Shown one piece after another: positions 1 to 7,033 of a stretch of DNA of 11,835 nucleotides. The position numbers and the translations under genes are program-made. Under the pieces are notes generated by a model. The model had not been told where the DNA came from, did not search any database, and saw only the letters and a list, made by a program, of their open reading frames with translations. The stretch is from CAIOSQ01 sp964434345 (lineage in GTDB: Bacteria > Pseudomonadota > Alphaproteobacteria > CACIAM-22H2): assembly GCA_964434345.1 (NCBI GenBank), contig CAYSUY010000133.1, forward strand, positions 1-11,835, in the 5' to 3' direction. Each line of letters opens with the position of its first letter. Position 1 is the stretch's first letter.

Positions 1-235
1 GCTGCACCAGGGGGTGCTGACCACTGGCAAGCTCAACGCAGCGCTGGGCCTCTACCACCCGCGCGTCTCGCCCAGGCTGCTGCTCCCCCAGGTGAGCCAC
101 TGCCGGCGGCGCTGCTGCGCCGCTGCGGCGCTGCGGCGCATGCTGCAGTGCGCCGGCTGGGGGCAGGCCCAGTCGCCAGAGGAGCCAGCGCGCATGCTGC
201 TGAGCCGCAGCGGCCGCTGCCTGCCGCCGGCGCCA
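1..235. other. Atypical left-end segment, possibly eukaryotic exon plus splice donor (chimeric end)
   Basis: No bacterial gene was recognised here. The composition differs from the rest of the window: CTG, CAG and GCTGC-type words dominate and CpG-rich runs such as GCGCGC are scarcer. Plus frame 2 from base 2 reads as plausible protein (around LTTGKLNAALGLYHP) up to a CAG|GTGAGC junction near base 90-96, which matches the consensus splice donor of GC-rich eukaryotes such as green algae. After that point the frame becomes Arg/Cys/Ala-rich and no longer protein-like. The minus strand, where the cas operon should continue, gives no recognisable Csm or Cmr protein. The boundary with cas-like sequence is only approximate, somewhere about 225-255. 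Inference: foreign or chimeric sequence joined at the end of the contig. An unusual bacterial segment cannot be excluded. Confidence 0.4.
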
Positions 236-255
236 TGCTGTGGGTTCGATGCCAT
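52..255 (-). CDS. Short ORF after cas10; possible start of a type III small-subunit gene, disrupted
   Basis: The ATG at 255 lies 14 bases past the cas10 stop and is preceded by AGGAG with a 7-base spacer, so initiation here is credible. The predicted 67-residue product begins MASNPQHGAGG and then becomes a low-complexity Arg/Ser/Ala-rich stretch ending at a TGA at 52-54. In type III-A operons the gene after cas10 (csm1) is often csm2, the small helical subunit. Position and start fit that role, but the visible residues do not identify it, and the frame enters the compositionally odd left-end segment after a few codons. I read it as the true first codons of a downstream cas gene followed by unrelated sequence. 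It could also be spurious. Confidence 0.3.
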   Translation of the reverse strand: MASNPQHGAGGRQRPLRLSSMRAGSSGDWACPQPAHCSMRRSAAAAQQRRRQWLTWGSSSLGETRGW

Positions 256-262
256 GGCCAGA

Positions 263-267
263 CTCCT
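263..267 (-). promoter_or_regulatory. Shine-Dalgarno for the gene after cas10
   Basis: The minus strand reads AGGAG, then a 7-base spacer and the ATG at 255, located between the cas10 stop and that ATG. This is among the best Shine-Dalgarno sequences in the window. It is the main reason to think the cas operon originally continued past cas10. Confidence 0.5.
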
Positions 268-269
268 GT

Positions 270-2645
270 TCAACGCGTCCGCAGCAGCGCGATGGCGAGC
301 GCGACTTCGGCGCCGTCCGGCGCCGCACGTGTGGTGGCGGCGAACCCGCCCCCCACCAATCCATCGAAGAAGACGAGTGCCTCCGCATCGTCACGCGCGA
401 CATGGCGGCTCAGGCAGCGCGCCCAGCGGGCGCGCCAGTCGGCCGCCTCCAGCGCCATCGCGCCGGCCTCGCCGTCGCCCTCGGCGCGGCGGCGCAGACG
501 TGCGATCCCGAGGCACGCGTCCAGAAATCGCGCGCAGACGCGACCGGCGCGGCGCATCTCGTCGATCCGGCCTGCCTGGTCGAGCGTCCGGCGCAACGCA
601 GCCCAGGACAGCGGCGCGCACCCCGCGACCGCGATCCGGTCGCGGCCGGCCGCCTTCGCCGCCTCCACCCGCGTCCCCGCACGACGCAGCGCTCCCGGCA
701 AGCCATCCGACCGCTCGAACGGCTCGAACGCTGCCGACAGCGTCAGGGCGGGATTGCCGCCGACATGGGCGCGGAACGCCTCTTCCAGCCGCTCCGCGAA
801 GCAGATGGTCGCATAGGCCGGCCCGGCGATCAGCAGATCGTCACCGCCGGCATGGATCAGCGCGCAATCCGGGAATTCGCGCTCCAGCAGGTCCGGCACC
901 GCCGCGACGAAGAACGCATCGACCAGGCGCGACAGCGTGGCGATCCGGCCGAGGCTGCGGTCCTTGCCGAGCCAGCGCCCGAAGATCTGCCCCAGCCGGT
1001 CCATGTCCGCGCGCAGGACCGCGACGGGACCGCGCGCCGGCACCGCGCCACGCCGCGGCAGGAGGCGCGGCGCAACCGGCATGCCCGCCATCTCCGGCGC
1101 GTCGATCCTCCAGCCGCCGCGCACGCGGTCCCACGCCTCTCCGTCGCCCGCATGCAGCGGCGCGGTCATCACAGCGAGGCTCAGCCCGCCGGGCAGACCG
1201 ATCTCGCGCACCGCGCGCCCGGACGGCATGGCGCCCTCGGTCCAGAGCGCGGCCGCGATCATGGGCAGGATCGCGCCCAGCGCCGCCTCGTCGTCGCACG
1301 CGACGCAACGCAACCGGCCCTCCGCCGCGGCGCGCACCGCCGGACGAAAGCCGCATGCGGGGCACGGCGCGGCCGTCGCCGCCTCGTCGGCGAGCACGCC
1401 GGTCGGAATGGTCGCAAGGCGCCGCAGCGCCGCGCCCTCCGCGGCGCGCTGCATGGCGCCCCAGCCGCGCTCGTAGCCGCCCTGCATGAGGTCGGCGGCG
1501 GACATCGCCGGCGCGGCGGCAAGGTCGATCGACATGTCGCCGCGATGACGCGCGCAGGCCCAGAGGTCGAGGTCACGACGCACCCCGTCCAGTCGCGCCT
1601 CCAGATCCGGCAGATCCGGCGCAAGCAGCACGAAGCGCCCGCCGGCGATGACCAGTTCGCAATAGGCGGGCAGGTCGAGCGCGCGGCAGACCAGAAAGGA
1701 TGCCGCACCCAGTGCGGCCTCCATGAGCAAGGACCGGGCCTGGAGCCGGCGCACGGCATCGGGCGTCGCCAGCGCCTCCGGCCCGACGCGTTCCAGCGTC
1801 CGCGCGCAGCCGGAGAGGTCGCCGACGACGAAGCGGAACTTGCGCGTGGCACGGTCGCGGATGCGCGCCTCGTCGCCGAGTTCGCCGCGCGCGGCGTGGA
1901 AGCCATGGAGACAGGCCGCGACCGCCGCGACGCTGCGCGCATGCTCGTGGAGGGAGACCTCGGGCTGGTCGTGCGGCGAAGACGGGATCGCCCAGGTCAG
2001 CCGCTCCGAAAGGGCCAGCAGCGCGCGATGGAACATCGCGGCGTCGCTCGCGCCGGCGCAGAGATCCGTGAAGCCTGCGACGAATTCGGGCCATAGCCGC
2101 TTGCAGGCGATCGCCTGCGCCGCCTCGCCGGCCGGGCCGGGTCCCAGCGCATCGGCACGCGCGACGGAGGCGACATGGAAGCGCGGCTCCTGCGGCGGCC
2201 CGCCGAAGGTCAGCGCCGGGAACAGCGATCGCAACGCGAGGCCGCGGAAACTCGAGGCCCCGCCGGGGTCGCGGTCCTCGGCCTCCTCGTCGCGTGGCTT
2301 GCGCTCGAGACCCGCGGCGATGCGGTTGGCCTCGGCGACCAGCCAGTCGCGCGCGTCACGCGGATTATGGTGGCCGGCGGCGGCCGCGCGCACCGCGGCG
2401 AGGCGCATGCCGGCGGGAAGCACGGTCCCCGCCTCCTCCAGCGCGACGAAGAAGGCGTCCGTCCACAGCACGTGCCAATGGGAGGAGCGGCCAAAGAAGG
2501 CGGGCAGCACCTCCGGCGCGCGCGCCATGACGGCGGCACCGAGATCGGTGTTGCTGCGATGCGCGCGCTGCATGAACTTCCCGACATCGTGCAGGAAGGC
2601 GCCGAGCGCCGCCTCGTCGCGCGAGGGCGGTCCGTCGAAACTCAT
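270..2645 (-). CDS. cas10: Cas10 (Csm1-like), type III CRISPR-Cas effector large subunit with HD and GGDD motifs
   Basis: Predicted 791-residue large subunit of a type III (Csm-like) interference complex. In this family the HD domain cuts single-stranded DNA and the Palm domain makes cyclic oligoadenylate after target RNA binding. Visible in order: HD motif in FLHDVGKF (H19-D20) with GHHN (91-94); SLHEHAR (231-237), a variant of the family SLxDH motif; DLSG (276-279) and IAGGRF (333-338) of the first Palm; a zinc-finger set C428, C431, C447, C450; RADMDRLG (545-552) of the second Palm; the catalytic AGGDD (599-603); then a C-terminal helical region. Length is normal for Csm1. The ATG at 2645 is chosen because the HD motif then sits close to the N-terminus as usual; an in-frame TTG at 2720 is less likely. 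No strong Shine-Dalgarno precedes it. The gene follows the membrane fusion gene by 90 bases. Family call is secure; subtype III-A is likely rather than proven. Confidence 0.95.
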   Translation of the reverse strand: MSFDGPPSRDEAALGAFLHDVGKFMQRAHRSNTDLGAAVMARAPEVLPAFFGRSSHWHVLWTDAFFVALEEAGTVLPAGMRLAAVRAAAAGHHNPRDARDWLVAEANRIAAGLERKPRDEEAEDRDPGGASSFRGLALRSLFPALTFGGPPQEPRFHVASVARADALGPGPAGEAAQAIACKRLWPEFVAGFTDLCAGASDAAMFHRALLALSERLTWAIPSSPHDQPEVSLHEHARSVAAVAACLHGFHAARGELGDEARIRDRATRKFRFVVGDLSGCARTLERVGPEALATPDAVRRLQARSLLMEAALGAASFLVCRALDLPAYCELVIAGGRFVLLAPDLPDLEARLDGVRRDLDLWACARHRGDMSIDLAAAPAMSAADLMQGGYERGWGAMQRAAEGAALRRLATIPTGVLADEAATAAPCPACGFRPAVRAAAEGRLRCVACDDEAALGAILPMIAAALWTEGAMPSGRAVREIGLPGGLSLAVMTAPLHAGDGEAWDRVRGGWRIDAPEMAGMPVAPRLLPRRGAVPARGPVAVLRADMDRLGQIFGRWLGKDRSLGRIATLSRLVDAFFVAAVPDLLEREFPDCALIHAGGDDLLIAGPAYATICFAERLEEAFRAHVGGNPALTLSAAFEPFERSDGLPGALRRAGTRVEAAKAAGRDRIAVAGCAPLSWAALRRTLDQAGRIDEMRRAGRVCARFLDACLGIARLRRRAEGDGEAGAMALEAADWRARWARCLSRHVARDDAEALVFFDGLVGGGFAATTRAAPDGAEVALAIALLRTR

Positions 2646-2735
2646 CGTCGCAATACGCTCGCGCGCTCGTCGTCGGGCTTCATGGGCGCATCGCTTAGCG
2701 CCTCCGCGCCCGCGACGCAAACCCGTCGCAGCCTC

Positions 2736-4991
2736 TCATGGCGTGCCCCTGCGCACCGCGCCGAGGAAGCGATCGGTGCCGGCGATGGGGTTGTTGAGAT
2801 AGAACTCGTCACGGGGGAACACGTCGGTGAGCGGCGCACCCGTGCGTACCGGCCCCGGCTCCCAGCGATGCGCGCCGTCGGCGAACATCGCGCCCCAGTC
2901 GAAATCGCCGTCGTTGCCCGCCCGCAGATGGGCGAGATGGGCCGGCGCGCGGAAGGCTTCGCGCAGCGCCGCCGCGTCGAAACCGATCGGGTCGTTCGAT
3001 CCGACCAGCACCGCCGCAGGCATCAGCAGCAGCACGTGCGGAAACACCGCGACGAAGGTTTCGGCCGTGCGCGCGGTCGGCGCCCATTGGACATAGAGCC
3101 CGCCGGGCGCCAGGCGCCGGCGGACTGCCTCCAGGAACTCGGCGCTGTAGAGCAGGCCGGAATGCGATCCTTCGGGCAGGATCGCGTCGGCCTCGATGAC
3201 GTCGTAGAGCCGCGTCTCGCGCGCCAGCAGCCGTCGCCCGTCTCCGTAGACGAAGGTCCAGCGCGCGTCGGCACGCATCCTGGCGATCGGGCCCTGCGGA
3301 AAGCGCGCTGCGACCTCGTCGAGCACGGTCAGCACCGGCCCGATCAGTTCGACCGCGCGCACGCGGCTCTCTGGCCGGATGCCGGCCGCCCAGGGGGTGC
3401 CACCGCTGCCGACGCCGATCGCCAGGACCTCGCGCGGCGCGGGATGCAGAAGGGGGCCGACCGCGCCGAGGAACTGGTGGATCGGCAGGAAGGGGATGCG
3501 GCCCTGGCTGAAGCCCTGGATGTAGAGGGGGCTGCCCGCAGCGTCCGCCGAGTCGTCGCGAAACAGCGCGACACCCGAACGATCCTCCGACCATGCCGCG
3601 AAGCGATCCGGCTTTTCGCCGTGCATATGCGCCCAGAGCGCGGCGTTTCCAGGCATCAGCACGAAGAGCGCCGCGCAGGACGCGGCAAGCAGGGCCTCGG
3701 GAAGGCGCCGTCTGCCGGCGGCGAGAAGCCAGCCCGCGAGCAGCAGCAGCGACAGCAGCGCCAGCAGCTTGAGCGTTCCGGCCGTTCCCAACAGGTGCAG
3801 CGACACCAGACCGGTCAGGATCGATCCCGCGGCATTGCCGGCGATGTTGGCCAGCTGCACCCATCCCACCCGCATGCCGACGGCGGACAGGTCGCGCTGC
3901 ACCGCCTTCTGCACGAAGGGAAAGGTCATGCCGATCAGGAAGGAGGGCGGCCCGATCGCCGCGGCTGCGACCACCACCATCGTGACCAGCGCGCCGCCGC
4001 GCAGCCGGCTGAGATCGACCGACATCAGTTCCGCCAGCGGCGCAAGGGGGGCCGCACGCCACAGCAGCAGGACAAGGACCGCCGCGAGAACGAAACCCGC
4101 GCCCTGCGCGATGAAGAAGGCCGGACGCGGATCGTCGATGCGGCGCAGCATGCGCGCCGCGACCGCCATGCCCAGCCCGTCGGCGAGCAGGAAGATGCCG
4201 AGAACGGTCGGAAAGAGATAGGCGTGGTACTGGCCGAACTGGCCGAACAGCCGGACCCACAGGATCTCCAGCGCGACGATCACATAGCCCGACAGGAAGA
4301 CCAGGACACACCAGACCGGCAGGCTGCCATGAGCCGGCTCCGGCGCCGCAACGGACGTGGGTGCAGCGGCGCCCGCGCGCGGCGCGGAGGTCGCCCGCAG
4401 GCCGGGCACGAGACTGAGCGCCAGCAGCGCCGCCAGAACGTCGAGACCGGCGGCGAGCCGCAGCGCGCCCACGAACCCGATATTGCCGACGAGAACCCAG
4501 CCGCCGAGCAGCGCCCCCAGGCCTGCTCCCAGCGTGTTGAGCCCGTAGAGCAGGCCGATCCGCTCGGCGACCGCGTCGACGGAGTGCGATACGGCGCGCG
4601 CCAGCAAAGGCAGCGAGGCCCCCATCAGCGTCGTCGGCAGCACGAGGCCGGCGAAGCACAACGCGAAGATCGCGGCCGGTGCGTCGACCTTGCCGGCCAG
4701 CCCGGATGCGATCCAGTCGTAGAGAAAGGGCTTGGAGACCAGGGCGAAAAGCCCGACCCCGATCTCGGCCGCGGCAAAACCGAGCAGCGCGCCCACGGCG
4801 CTCAGCCGGTCCGCGAGACGTGCGCCGGCCAGCGAACCGATGCCGAGCCCCGCGAGGAAGGCCCCGACGACCAGCGCGGCGGAAATCGTGTCCGAGCCGG
4901 CGAAGATTCCCAGCATCCGCTGCCACACGATCTGGCACAGCAGCGCCGCGAAGCCGGAGGCAAAAAAGGCGAGCGACAGGCGCGGCATCAT
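2736..4991 (-). CDS. Polytopic membrane protein fused to spermidine-synthase-like domain
   Basis: Predicted 751 residues. Residues 1 to about 450 form an MFS-like membrane part with roughly ten or more hydrophobic segments, including ASGFAALLCQIVWQRML (11-27) and NTLGAGLGALLGG (152-164), typical of spermidine-synthase-associated membrane proteins. Residues from about 465 form a soluble Rossmann-like domain: LAIGVGSGG (523-531) resembles the nucleotide/SAM-binding loop, RAVELI (545-550) the following acidic strand, and YGDGRRLLA plus YDVIEADA (582-603) the usual later motifs. Genuine aminopropyltransferases generally have an Asp-rich YDVIxxD active site; here it reads YDVIEAD, so real polyamine synthesis is doubtful. 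Such fusions are common in proteobacteria and mostly uncharacterised. The gene starts 37 bases after the dehydrogenase stop and precedes cas10. ATG 4991 is chosen over an in-frame GTG at 5012 because of a good ribosome site; ATG 4988 is also possible. Confidence 0.85.
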   Translation of the reverse strand: MMPRLSLAFFASGFAALLCQIVWQRMLGIFAGSDTISAALVVGAFLAGLGIGSLAGARLADRLSAVGALLGFAAAEIGVGLFALVSKPFLYDWIASGLAGKVDAPAAIFALCFAGLVLPTTLMGASLPLLARAVSHSVDAVAERIGLLYGLNTLGAGLGALLGGWVLVGNIGFVGALRLAAGLDVLAALLALSLVPGLRATSAPRAGAAAPTSVAAPEPAHGSLPVWCVLVFLSGYVIVALEILWVRLFGQFGQYHAYLFPTVLGIFLLADGLGMAVAARMLRRIDDPRPAFFIAQGAGFVLAAVLVLLLWRAAPLAPLAELMSVDLSRLRGGALVTMVVVAAAAIGPPSFLIGMTFPFVQKAVQRDLSAVGMRVGWVQLANIAGNAAGSILTGLVSLHLLGTAGTLKLLALLSLLLLAGWLLAAGRRRLPEALLAASCAALFVLMPGNAALWAHMHGEKPDRFAAWSEDRSGVALFRDDSADAAGSPLYIQGFSQGRIPFLPIHQFLGAVGPLLHPAPREVLAIGVGSGGTPWAAGIRPESRVRAVELIGPVLTVLDEVAARFPQGPIARMRADARWTFVYGDGRRLLARETRLYDVIEADAILPEGSHSGLLYSAEFLEAVRRRLAPGGLYVQWAPTARTAETFVAVFPHVLLLMPAAVLVGSNDPIGFDAAALREAFRAPAHLAHLRAGNDGDFDWGAMFADGAHRWEPGPVRTGAPLTDVFPRDEFYLNNPIAGTDRFLGAVRRGTP

Positions 4992-4998
4992 GCGCCGG

Positions 4999-5003
4999 TC
5001 CTC
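4999..5003 (-). promoter_or_regulatory. Shine-Dalgarno deciding the start of the membrane/spermidine-synthase-like gene
   Basis: The minus strand carries GAGGA followed by a 7-base spacer and two consecutive ATG codons (4991 and 4988). This supports ATG 4991 over the upstream in-frame GTG at 5012, which lies before this site. Confidence 0.55.
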
Positions 5004-5028
5004 GGACGGCACGCGCCGCCGTGTCCGG

Positions 5029-5817
5029 TCACGCCCAGGCGCCCTTCGCCATCAGCCCGCCATCGACGTTGACGTAGCTGCCGGTCATGAAAGACGCCTT
5101 GTCGCTGGCCAGGAACAGCACGACATGCGCGACCTCGTCGGGCTGTCCGATGCGGTCGAGCGGATGGCACGCGGCCCAGGCGTCGCGCAGCCCGTCGATC
5201 GTCTGGCCGGAAGCCGCCGCCGCCTCGGCGACCAGCGGCGTCTCGATGGTGCCGGGATTGACCGCCAGCACGCGGATGCGGTCCTTCGCATATTCCAGCG
5301 CCAGCTGCCGGGTCAGCGAGAGATCGCCGCCCTTGCTCGCGGCGTAGGGCGCGACGCCCAGCGCCGATTGCAGCCCCTGGACGCTGGCGATGTTGACGAT
5401 CACGCCGCCGCCGCGCGCCTTCATCTGCGGAACGCAGTATTTCGTCATCAGGAAGCGGCTCTTGAGATTGACGGCGATGATGCGGTCCCAGATCTCCTCG
5501 GGCAGCTCGTGCGCCGGGCGGTAGCTGTCGGTCGGCTGGATCCCGACATTGTTGCAGAGGATGTCGACGCCGCCGAATTCCGCCACGCCGCGCGCGACCA
5601 GATCCTGGCAGGCCGCGGCCCGGCTGACATCCGCGGCGACGAAAAGCAGCCGCCCCTCCGCACCCTGCGCCAGGCGTACGGTCTCGGCGCCGGCCGCCAC
5701 GTCGATGTCGGCGCAGACCGTGTTCGCACCCGCGCGGGCGAAGCCGAGCGCGATCGCGCGCCCGATCCCCTTCGCGCCGCCAGTGACGATCGCGGTCTTG
5801 CCGGTGAACTCGCCCAT
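5029..5817 (-). CDS. Classical short-chain dehydrogenase/reductase (SDR)
   Basis: A 262-residue oxidoreductase, probably soluble and NAD(P)-dependent, of unknown substrate. All classical SDR motifs are present: TGGAKGIG (12-19) dinucleotide-binding loop, CADID (35-39) whose acidic residue favours NAD(H), AADV (61-64), NNVG (89-92), N117 of the helix-4 motif, and the catalytic set S145, Y158 and K162 in YAASK. NPGTIETP (187-194) and the C-terminal VDGG (251-254) also fit. Length is normal. The ATG at 5817 has GGGGAG about 8 bases upstream. It lies 87 bases after cas6 and 37 bases before the membrane fusion gene, so it probably shares a transcript with the latter. Nothing in the protein ties it to CRISPR immunity; glucose- or 3-oxoacyl-type activity is equally open. 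Confidence 0.92.
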   Translation of the reverse strand: MGEFTGKTAIVTGGAKGIGRAIALGFARAGANTVCADIDVAAGAETVRLAQGAEGRLLFVAADVSRAAACQDLVARGVAEFGGVDILCNNVGIQPTDSYRPAHELPEEIWDRIIAVNLKSRFLMTKYCVPQMKARGGGVIVNIASVQGLQSALGVAPYAASKGGDLSLTRQLALEYAKDRIRVLAVNPGTIETPLVAEAAAASGQTIDGLRDAWAACHPLDRIGQPDEVAHVVLFLASDKASFMTGSYVNVDGGLMAKGAWA

Positions 5818-5846
5818 GATCCCGTCTCCCCTGATATGACGCCGCC

Positions 5847-5876
5847 ATGGTTCCGGGCGGCGGCCACGCCCGTCAA
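5847..5876 (-). promoter_or_regulatory. Candidate sigma70-type promoter for the SDR gene
   Basis: Minus strand: TTGACG at 5871-5876 matches five of six -35 consensus bases. After an 18-base spacer comes AACCAT at 5847-5852, a weak -10 with three of six matches. Transcription would start near 5840, just before the SDR ribosome site. If real, the SDR and downstream genes need not depend on cas6 transcription. The poor -10 keeps confidence low. Confidence 0.25.
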
Positions 5877-5904
5877 CCGCCTTGGCGATGCGCGCGCGAC
5901 CGCG

Positions 5905-6864
5905 TCACCGCGGGTCAGGCGTCGTGATCCGGAAATCTCCCAGCCCCATGCTCGCGCCCTTGCCCGCGCCAACCCATTGCGCGCGATCGAGCCACGGCCC
6001 GAGCGATTCGGCCTCCGGACCCAGATCGATGCGACAGGTCCCGACGAGGCCACCCATCTTCATCGTCTCGCGCTGGCGCGCGGAAAAGCGGGTCTGGTCC
6101 CGCCATGCCAGATCCGCATGCTCCAGCAGCGCCGCGCCGGCCGCACGCTTGAGCGCCGCGAAATCGGCCGCGATCGGACCGTCGCCATGCAGCGCGGCGA
6201 GCGTCGAGACGCGGCGGATCGCGGCGCCGATCAGATGCGCCGGACGAAACGTACCGGGCGTCACCAGATCGCCGTCCAGGCGCAGACGCAGCGGCGTGCG
6301 CAGCGACGCCACGACATGCCGGCCCAGCGGCACCGCCGGCGGGCTGCGCGGCGCCGTGGGCAGGCACTGCGCCCCGCCGTCGTAGACGAGCACCCCGGTC
6401 GCCGCGTCGAGTTCGTCGAGCGCCTCGACACGTGCCAACTGGAGCCGCGCGCGCGCCGGCCCCAGCCCGGCCTGCCCGGCCTCCGCCATCGCGCGCACGA
6501 CATAGACCAGCCGCGCATTGGCCGTGCCCACCAGGGTCAGGACGGTCGACACCGTGTCGCCGGCGACGAACACGGTGTCGCCGCGATGCTCCGGCGCGAA
6601 GACATAGGGCACCGTCACAAGATCGATCCCCGAGGGCCGCGCCGCCTGCGCGGGCACATGCCCGTCGAACAGCGCGGGATAGGGGCACCCGTCGATCAGC
6701 GGACAGCCCGCGCAGGGCCGCAGCCGCATCGCGCAGACGACCCGCTTCAGCGCATGCCCGAACACACCGCGCCACGCCGACCCGCCGAAAGCCCGCAGCA
6801 CGCCGTCCTCGAGCGCCGTGTACGCGAACCGATAGCGGACCAGCGGCAGCGAAATCCCGTCCAT
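5905..6864 (-). CDS. cas6: Cas6-family CRISPR RNA-processing endoribonuclease (RAMP)
   Basis: Predicted 319 residues, a member of the Cas6 group that cuts pre-crRNA within repeats to supply guides to the effector complex. The N-terminal part has FGGSAWRGVFGHALKRVVC (26-44), characteristic of this group, followed by a cysteine cluster C44, C51, C54, C60 in C-x6-C-x2-C-x5-C spacing that may bind metal. The C-terminal RAMP part carries the glycine-rich loop VGAGKGASMGLGDFRI (298-313), the clearest Cas6 signature. H37 is a candidate functional histidine; I cannot assign the catalytic residue. ATG 6864 places the conserved YRF strand near the N-terminus. ATG 6885, seven codons upstream, is equally possible, as neither has a strong Shine-Dalgarno. 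It is the first gene of the minus-strand block, separated from cas10 by two non-cas genes, and diverges from the sugar genes. Confidence 0.9.
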   Translation of the reverse strand: MDGISLPLVRYRFAYTALEDGVLRAFGGSAWRGVFGHALKRVVCAMRLRPCAGCPLIDGCPYPALFDGHVPAQAARPSGIDLVTVPYVFAPEHRGDTVFVAGDTVSTVLTLVGTANARLVYVVRAMAEAGQAGLGPARARLQLARVEALDELDAATGVLVYDGGAQCLPTAPRSPPAVPLGRHVVASLRTPLRLRLDGDLVTPGTFRPAHLIGAAIRRVSTLAALHGDGPIAADFAALKRAAGAALLEHADLAWRDQTRFSARQRETMKMGGLVGTCRIDLGPEAESLGPWLDRAQWVGAGKGASMGLGDFRITTPDPR

Positions 6865-6959
6865 GGCGCGACCATCGCCCGCCATCACCCGCCCAGTAAA
6901 GGCGGCAGACGCGATGTGCTGGACGCGGCCATGGCAACACTGCGAGATCGGCCTTGACC

Positions 6960-7017
6960 CGATGGCGGGCCGCATCGACCCTGCGCGTCGGTCGACTCGC
7001 GGCCTGTCCTGCCATCG
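6960..7017 (+). promoter_or_regulatory. Extended inverted repeat (potential hairpin) upstream of the 3,5-epimerase gene
   Basis: Three nested arm pairs are seen: CGATGGC (6960-6966) with GCCATCG (7011-7017); GGCCGC (6968-6973) with GCGGCC (6999-7004); CGACC (6976-6980) with GGTCG (6990-6994). They give 18 potential pairs around a 9-base loop, with internal bulges of 1/6 and 2/4 bases. The structure ends just before the GGAG ribosome site at 7023-7026. It could be a 5' leader structure, an operator, or a barrier between the divergent blocks. No T-tract follows, so a simple intrinsic terminator is unlikely. Confidence 0.4.
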
Positions 7018-7033
7018 ATCCCGGAGCCGATGG

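Noticed and set aside
2736..4991. Functional spermidine synthase
   Set aside because: Membrane fusion and the altered YDVIEAD region make polyamine synthesis unsupported; kept as a spermidine-synthase-like domain.
240..5072. Long plus-strand open frames (about 240-2096 and 2175-5072) opposite cas10 and the membrane gene
   Set aside because: They are Arg/Gln/Ala/Gly-rich with no recognisable motif, and they lie antisense to genes with clear family motifs. Open antisense frames are normal at this GC level.
5841..5861. Hairpin GCCGCC/GGCGGC between cas6 and the SDR as a terminator
   Set aside because: The stem is only six pairs with a 9-base loop and no T-tract on the minus strand; easily expected by chance at this GC content.
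6954..6982. Promoter for the 3,5-epimerase gene (TTGACC at 6954-6959)
   Set aside because: The -35-like box is good, but the hexamer 17 bases downstream (GACCCT) is a poor -10 and lies inside the inverted repeat, so I do not call it as a feature.
6886..7033. CRISPR array or leader next to cas6
   Set aside because: No direct repeats with regular spacing are present; the region holds an inverted repeat instead.
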